34,545 nucleotides of DNA, taken from the NCBI GenBank assembly GCA_945883695.1, contig CAMCYK010000038.1:1-34545 (forward strand), given 5' to 3'. Both the position numbers and the translations under genes were made by a program. The DNA is from Akkermansia muciniphila (GTDB lineage Bacteria > Verrucomicrobiota > Verrucomicrobiia > Verrucomicrobiales > Akkermansiaceae). This document shows positions 31,918-34,545 of the stretch, in pieces; positions within the stretch are counted from its first letter, which is position 1; each line of letters opens with the position of its first letter. The notes beneath the pieces were generated by a model. That model ran no database searches. It had not been told where the DNA came from and saw only the letters and a list, made by a program, of their open reading frames with translations.

Positions 31918-32346
31918 ATGACCCGGAATCCAAAGTCCGTGGCCCTGGCCATCGCCGGAGCCTTGTTACTGCCATCCTGCGCCACGCAGGCCACCACGTC
32001 GAGCCGGTCCAAGCCGGCGCCGACCGACTGGAAAGTCTCTGCCGTCCAGCACGGCAAGGCTTCCTGGTATGGCATCCGCTGCAATGGCGGAACCCGCACC
32101 GCGAGTGGCGAGCGTCTCAGCAATCATGCCGCGACCGCCGCTCACAAGACCCTCCCCATGGGGACCAAAGTGCGCGTCACCAACCTTGCCAACGGCAAGA
32201 ACGAAGTGGTCCGCATCAACGACCGTGGCCCCTACACCAAGGGCCGGGTGATTGATGTGACCGAAGGAGTCGCCCAGCGTCTCGGCTTTTATTCAAACGG
32301 CATCGTGTCCGTGAAAGTCGAAGTGCTCAAAAATGACGGGAACTGA
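31918..32346 (+). CDS. rlpA: RlpA-family septal ring lipoprotein
   Basis: This 142-residue protein begins with a lipoprotein signal (LLLPSC, lipidated C21) and then a double-psi beta-barrel domain typical of RlpA: GKASWYGIRCNGGTRTASGE, TAAHKTLPMGTKVRVTNL and VVRINDRGPYTKGRVIDVTEGVA. The catalytic aspartate in INDRGP is present. RlpA binds denuded glycan strands at the septum and in some bacteria cleaves them as a lytic transglycosylase. There is no C-terminal SPOR domain, so septal targeting may differ from proteobacterial RlpA. ATG 31918 is chosen because the signal starts there. A good intrinsic terminator follows, so it is probably transcribed alone. Confidence 0.88.
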   Translation: MTRNPKSVALAIAGALLLPSCATQATTSSRSKPAPTDWKVSAVQHGKASWYGIRCNGGTRTASGERLSNHAATAAHKTLPMGTKVRVTNLANGKNEVVRINDRGPYTKGRVIDVTEGVAQRLGFYSNGIVSVKVEVLKNDGN

Positions 32347-32374
32347 ATCCCGGAGCGTCCGTCTGCCTTCCCCC

Positions 32375-32407
32375 GCCCTCCTCCGGTCCGCCGGATGGGG
32401 GCTTTTT
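32375..32407 (+). terminator. Intrinsic terminator of rlpA
   Basis: GCCCTCCTCCGG (32375-32386) pairs with CCGGATGGGGGC (32391-32402), a 12-base stem with one wobble and one mismatch, around a TCCG (UNCG-type) tetraloop. CTTTTTC follows. It starts 29 bases after the rlpA stop. Confidence 0.85.
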
Positions 32408-32649
32408 CGTGCGTTTTGACTGCCGCTGGATCTCGGCGGGGGGTGGGTTCCACCCGCCGGGGCGGGCCTCCGAAGCGGCAACGCTCCCGGCGGTGGAGGA
32501 TGGAATGGGTAGGCGGAAGCCCTCTTGAACCGTTTCTCCCCCCAGAGTTCGAGTCCGTTCGGGCCTCCTCCGCGCCTGCCGATACCGACAATCGGGCGGG
32601 AGCTGCCGTTCAATCAAATCAGCCCGGGACAAAGGATTTCCGGGTTTTT
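32408..32649. other. Convergent intergenic region
   Basis: About 240 bases lie between rlpA's terminator and the end of the minus-strand secreted protein. A GC-rich imperfect palindrome (GGTGGGTTCCACCCGCCGGGGCGGGCC, read in parts) lies near 32441-32467. No gene was found. A T-run at 32645-32651 belongs to the minus-strand stop region. Confidence 0.4.
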
Positions 32650-34173
32650 TTAATACGGATAGGTCAAGCGGGTCACCGTCATCCGGGCGAAGCGGTTGCG
32701 GAAAGCGCCCGGGGCGGGCTCGTTGACGACGCCGACGAAGGTTCTGAGGGCGCCGTCCAGTACGGTGGGGGTGTAGGTGATGCCCGCGCCGGTGGTCAAC
32801 AGGGTCCACGTGGTCAGGTCCGGGGACAGCTCGACCTGGTAAAGCAGGTTTTCGCTGTTGGTTTGGATTCCGCCGGTGCCGGTGGTCAGCGCCGACCCGA
32901 TCGTCGGGAAGCGGATCTTGAAGCGATTCGCCGAGTTGGCCACGCCGGGGACGGCCGGTCCTACCGGCAGGACTTCCAGGCCGGCCGTGGTCGAGTTGAA
33001 CGCCGTGTCCAGGAGATCCGGCCGGCCGTTGCCGCTGAAGTCGAACTCGTCGTTGGGAAAGGCGGCGAAGCCGGTGGCGTTGGTCGTGCGGTAGAGGAGG
33101 TAGGGCAGGCCGTCCGGGCCGAAATGGAGGCCGAGGAGGTCGGCGTTCGCCTGGTTGCCGGTGGTCACGACCGGAAAGCCGGCGAGGACCGGGAGATCCA
33201 CGTTCGCGGCGACCGGTCTCAGGTAATGGATCCGCCGGTTGGTCAGGTTGTACCAGGCGACCCGCTGGTTGCCATCGGGCCCGAACGCCACCCGGATGCT
33301 TCTCGGTTCGACATTGCCGGCGACCTCGAGGTCGGTGGAAGCGGCTCCGGTCCGCCGGCGGAGTTTCCACGAGGTGGTCAGGTCCGCGCCGAAGTAAAAG
33401 ACCCGCCCCACCAGCCCCACCCGGGATCCCCGCAGGATGGTGGCCACGAAGTCCTCGCGGCGCTGCATCGGATTGTTGCCGGAGGTGATGAAGAGCTGCC
33501 CGTTCGCCTCCACCCTGGGGGTGGCTTCCCACAGGGATCTTACGAAAGGGCTGGGGGTGATGTTGGTGGCGGTGTAATAGAGGCTCACCGCGGTGGTCGT
33601 GGTGGGCACCACGGCGGTTTCGTGAAGGTCGAGGGAGGGGAGCGTTTGGACCGCGATCCGCCAGTTGCCGGGTCCATTCCGCCGCGCGTAGCAGATGGTG
33701 TTGCCATTCCAGATGTAGCCGACATGGAGAATGCCGGTGGCATCGAGTTCCGCGCTGATTCCGGTATAGGCGCCGGAGGCGGAATCGATGGTTTCGATCG
33801 TCGCGGTGCCGCCGCTGTCGAAGACCGCCATCCTGAGGGTCAGATTATGGGGTGCGACCAGGAAGCCGCCTCCTCCGAGGGTCGGCACGAAGGCACCTTG
33901 GCGGCTGAGGGCGAGGTTGACGGAGGGGCTTTCGAGCCAGGTGGGCGGGCCGCCGAAAAGGATCCTGCGTGCGGCGTTGGCGGCGGCGGTGCTGCCGGTG
34001 GCCTTGGTCAGGATCCTTGGGTTCGCGAATCCGTCCGGGTAAAAGTACCATTCGCCGTTGTTGCTCCCTGAAGTCGCCAGCGGTTCGCTGTGCCAGCCTG
34101 CGGGATTGAAGTTCGCACGCAGGCTGGTCGCCGCGAGGAAAGAAGCCAGAACGATTCCGAGCGTCCGATGCAT
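32650..34173 (-). CDS. Secreted protein with a beta-propeller-like body, unknown
   Basis: This protein of about 507 residues starts at ATG 34173 with a signal peptide (MHRTLGIVLASFLAATSLRA). Its body has repeated short beta-rich blocks such as ILHVGYIWNGNTICYARR, RVAWYNLTNRRIHYLRP and LLGLHFGPDGLPYLLYRTTN, as in propeller-like proteins that read polymers. Near the end come a DFSGNGRPDLLDTAF loop (calcium-binding-like) and VELSPDLTTWTLL, both hallmarks of verrucomicrobial secreted proteins. No catalytic residues could be assigned. It ends in TYPY with no sorting signal that I recognise. The upstream gap contains copy B of the dispersed inverted repeat. Confidence 0.78.
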   Translation of the reverse strand: MHRTLGIVLASFLAATSLRANFNPAGWHSEPLATSGSNNGEWYFYPDGFANPRILTKATGSTAAANAARRILFGGPPTWLESPSVNLALSRQGAFVPTLGGGGFLVAPHNLTLRMAVFDSGGTATIETIDSASGAYTGISAELDATGILHVGYIWNGNTICYARRNGPGNWRIAVQTLPSLDLHETAVVPTTTTAVSLYYTATNITPSPFVRSLWEATPRVEANGQLFITSGNNPMQRREDFVATILRGSRVGLVGRVFYFGADLTTSWKLRRRTGAASTDLEVAGNVEPRSIRVAFGPDGNQRVAWYNLTNRRIHYLRPVAANVDLPVLAGFPVVTTGNQANADLLGLHFGPDGLPYLLYRTTNATGFAAFPNDEFDFSGNGRPDLLDTAFNSTTAGLEVLPVGPAVPGVANSANRFKIRFPTIGSALTTGTGGIQTNSENLLYQVELSPDLTTWTLLTTGAGITYTPTVLDGALRTFVGVVNEPAPGAFRNRFARMTVTRLTYPY

Positions 34174-34244
34174 GGGGCTGCCCATGCCATGCCGCCGGAC
34201 CGGATGCAAGAGCGGGGAGATTCGGGAGATCGACGGAAGTTACT

Positions 34245-34487
34245 GCCGGCGGCTCTTGGACTGCTGCGATGATTCGCAGCTTTGGGAATGAAGGGTGGGG
34301 CGGTCGGTTGGGGCGGGATGGGGCGATCCGGCAAGGCCGCCCCGGTCCACGGGAGCGGCGGGAGGTTCGGGCGGATGCAGCGATCGTTCAGGATCGCCTC
34401 GATCCACGGGAGCGGCGGGCCTCGCCCCGCACTCGAGAGCTGCGAATCATCGCAGCAGTCCGAGAGCGGCTGCGCCGCGGTCATGGG
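34245..34487. repeat. Dispersed inverted-repeat element, copy B
   Basis: The left arm 34251-34281 (beginning GGCTCTTGGACTGCTGCGAT) and the right arm 34438-34464 are inverted copies. It shares arms, core word TCCACGGGAG and right flank GCGGCTGCGCCGCGGTCATG with copy A at 30390-30585. In this copy the core word is present twice (near 34346 and 34402), so it is longer. Confidence 0.88.
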
Positions 34488-34545
34488 GCGGAGTCGGCGG
34501 AGATTCCTGCGGGGTGGGACCCCGCGCGTCGCGCGAGGTAGGGAC
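34488..34545. other. Window end with a second palindromic fragment
   Basis: After copy B come GGGGTGGGACCCC and CGCGCGTCGCGCG, two adjacent palindromes, and GGTAGGGAC. They look like the start of another dispersed element cut by the end of the window. No gene is visible. Confidence 0.4.

Overview
The window looks like the chromosome of a Verrucomicrobiota bacterium, probably Verrucomicrobiaceae such as a Luteolibacter or Haloferula relative. The grounds are high GC, secreted proteins with the phrase SPDLTTWT and a GNGRPD calcium-site-like loop, long secreted HEAT-like proteins full of WA.KDP words, few Shine-Dalgarno sites, and gaps filled with short-word repeats. The placement is inference; no rRNA or tRNA gene was seen.

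Positions 1-14190 (+) hold a catabolic cluster. It starts with the end of an ABC permease and its ATPase. It continues with a type III glutamine synthetase (glnT), a creatininase-family amidohydrolase, a GFA-fold zinc protein, an FGE-like protein, a xylose-isomerase-like TIM barrel and a Rieske oxygenase. It ends with a NikR-like repressor, the two carboxyguanidine deiminase subunits (cgdA, cgdB), a biotin guanidine/urea carboxylase and an allophanate hydrolase. The last four genes convert guanidine to ammonia and CO2. The upstream enzymes suggest that an N-substituted guanidine is first imported and oxidatively trimmed, and that GlnT captures the ammonia. The NikR-like gene has a textbook GTATGA-N16-TCATAC operator at its promoter but appears to have lost nickel ligands.

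Positions 14274-20188 hold a small DUF4375-like gene, then minus-strand genes: a four-helix-bundle suffix-domain protein tightly flanked by nonamer foldback repeats, a XerC/D recombinase, a two-TM protein, a Fur-family regulator, a coiled-coil membrane protein and a substrate-binding/OmpA fusion. Positions 20458-23961 (+) are a local two-component regulon: a DUF3616 secreted protein, a PepSY-like protein, an OmpR-type regulator and a histidine kinase. Both promoter regions carry 11-bp-spaced TCATCTT half-sites.

Positions 23999-34173 hold an NAD-binding epimerase with a DUF2867-like tail, a mono-heme DUF3365 protein, a CorA-type transporter, two overlapping secreted HEAT-like proteins, a cupin broken by one extra base, an unknown protein, rlpA (+) and a large secreted protein.

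The most striking feature is the repeat content. Period-7 words (GATTGNN, AGTGATC) and period-9 words (TTGACNNNN, AAGCACGGA) form tandem or foldback arrays at gene junctions. These arrays and other palindromic elements have entered reading frames in frame: creatininase N-terminus, FGE-like C-terminus, cgdB C-terminus, three places in the carboxylase, and the linker of allophanate hydrolase. The TTGACNNNN foldbacks bracket the four-helix-bundle gene like the ends of a mobile unit.
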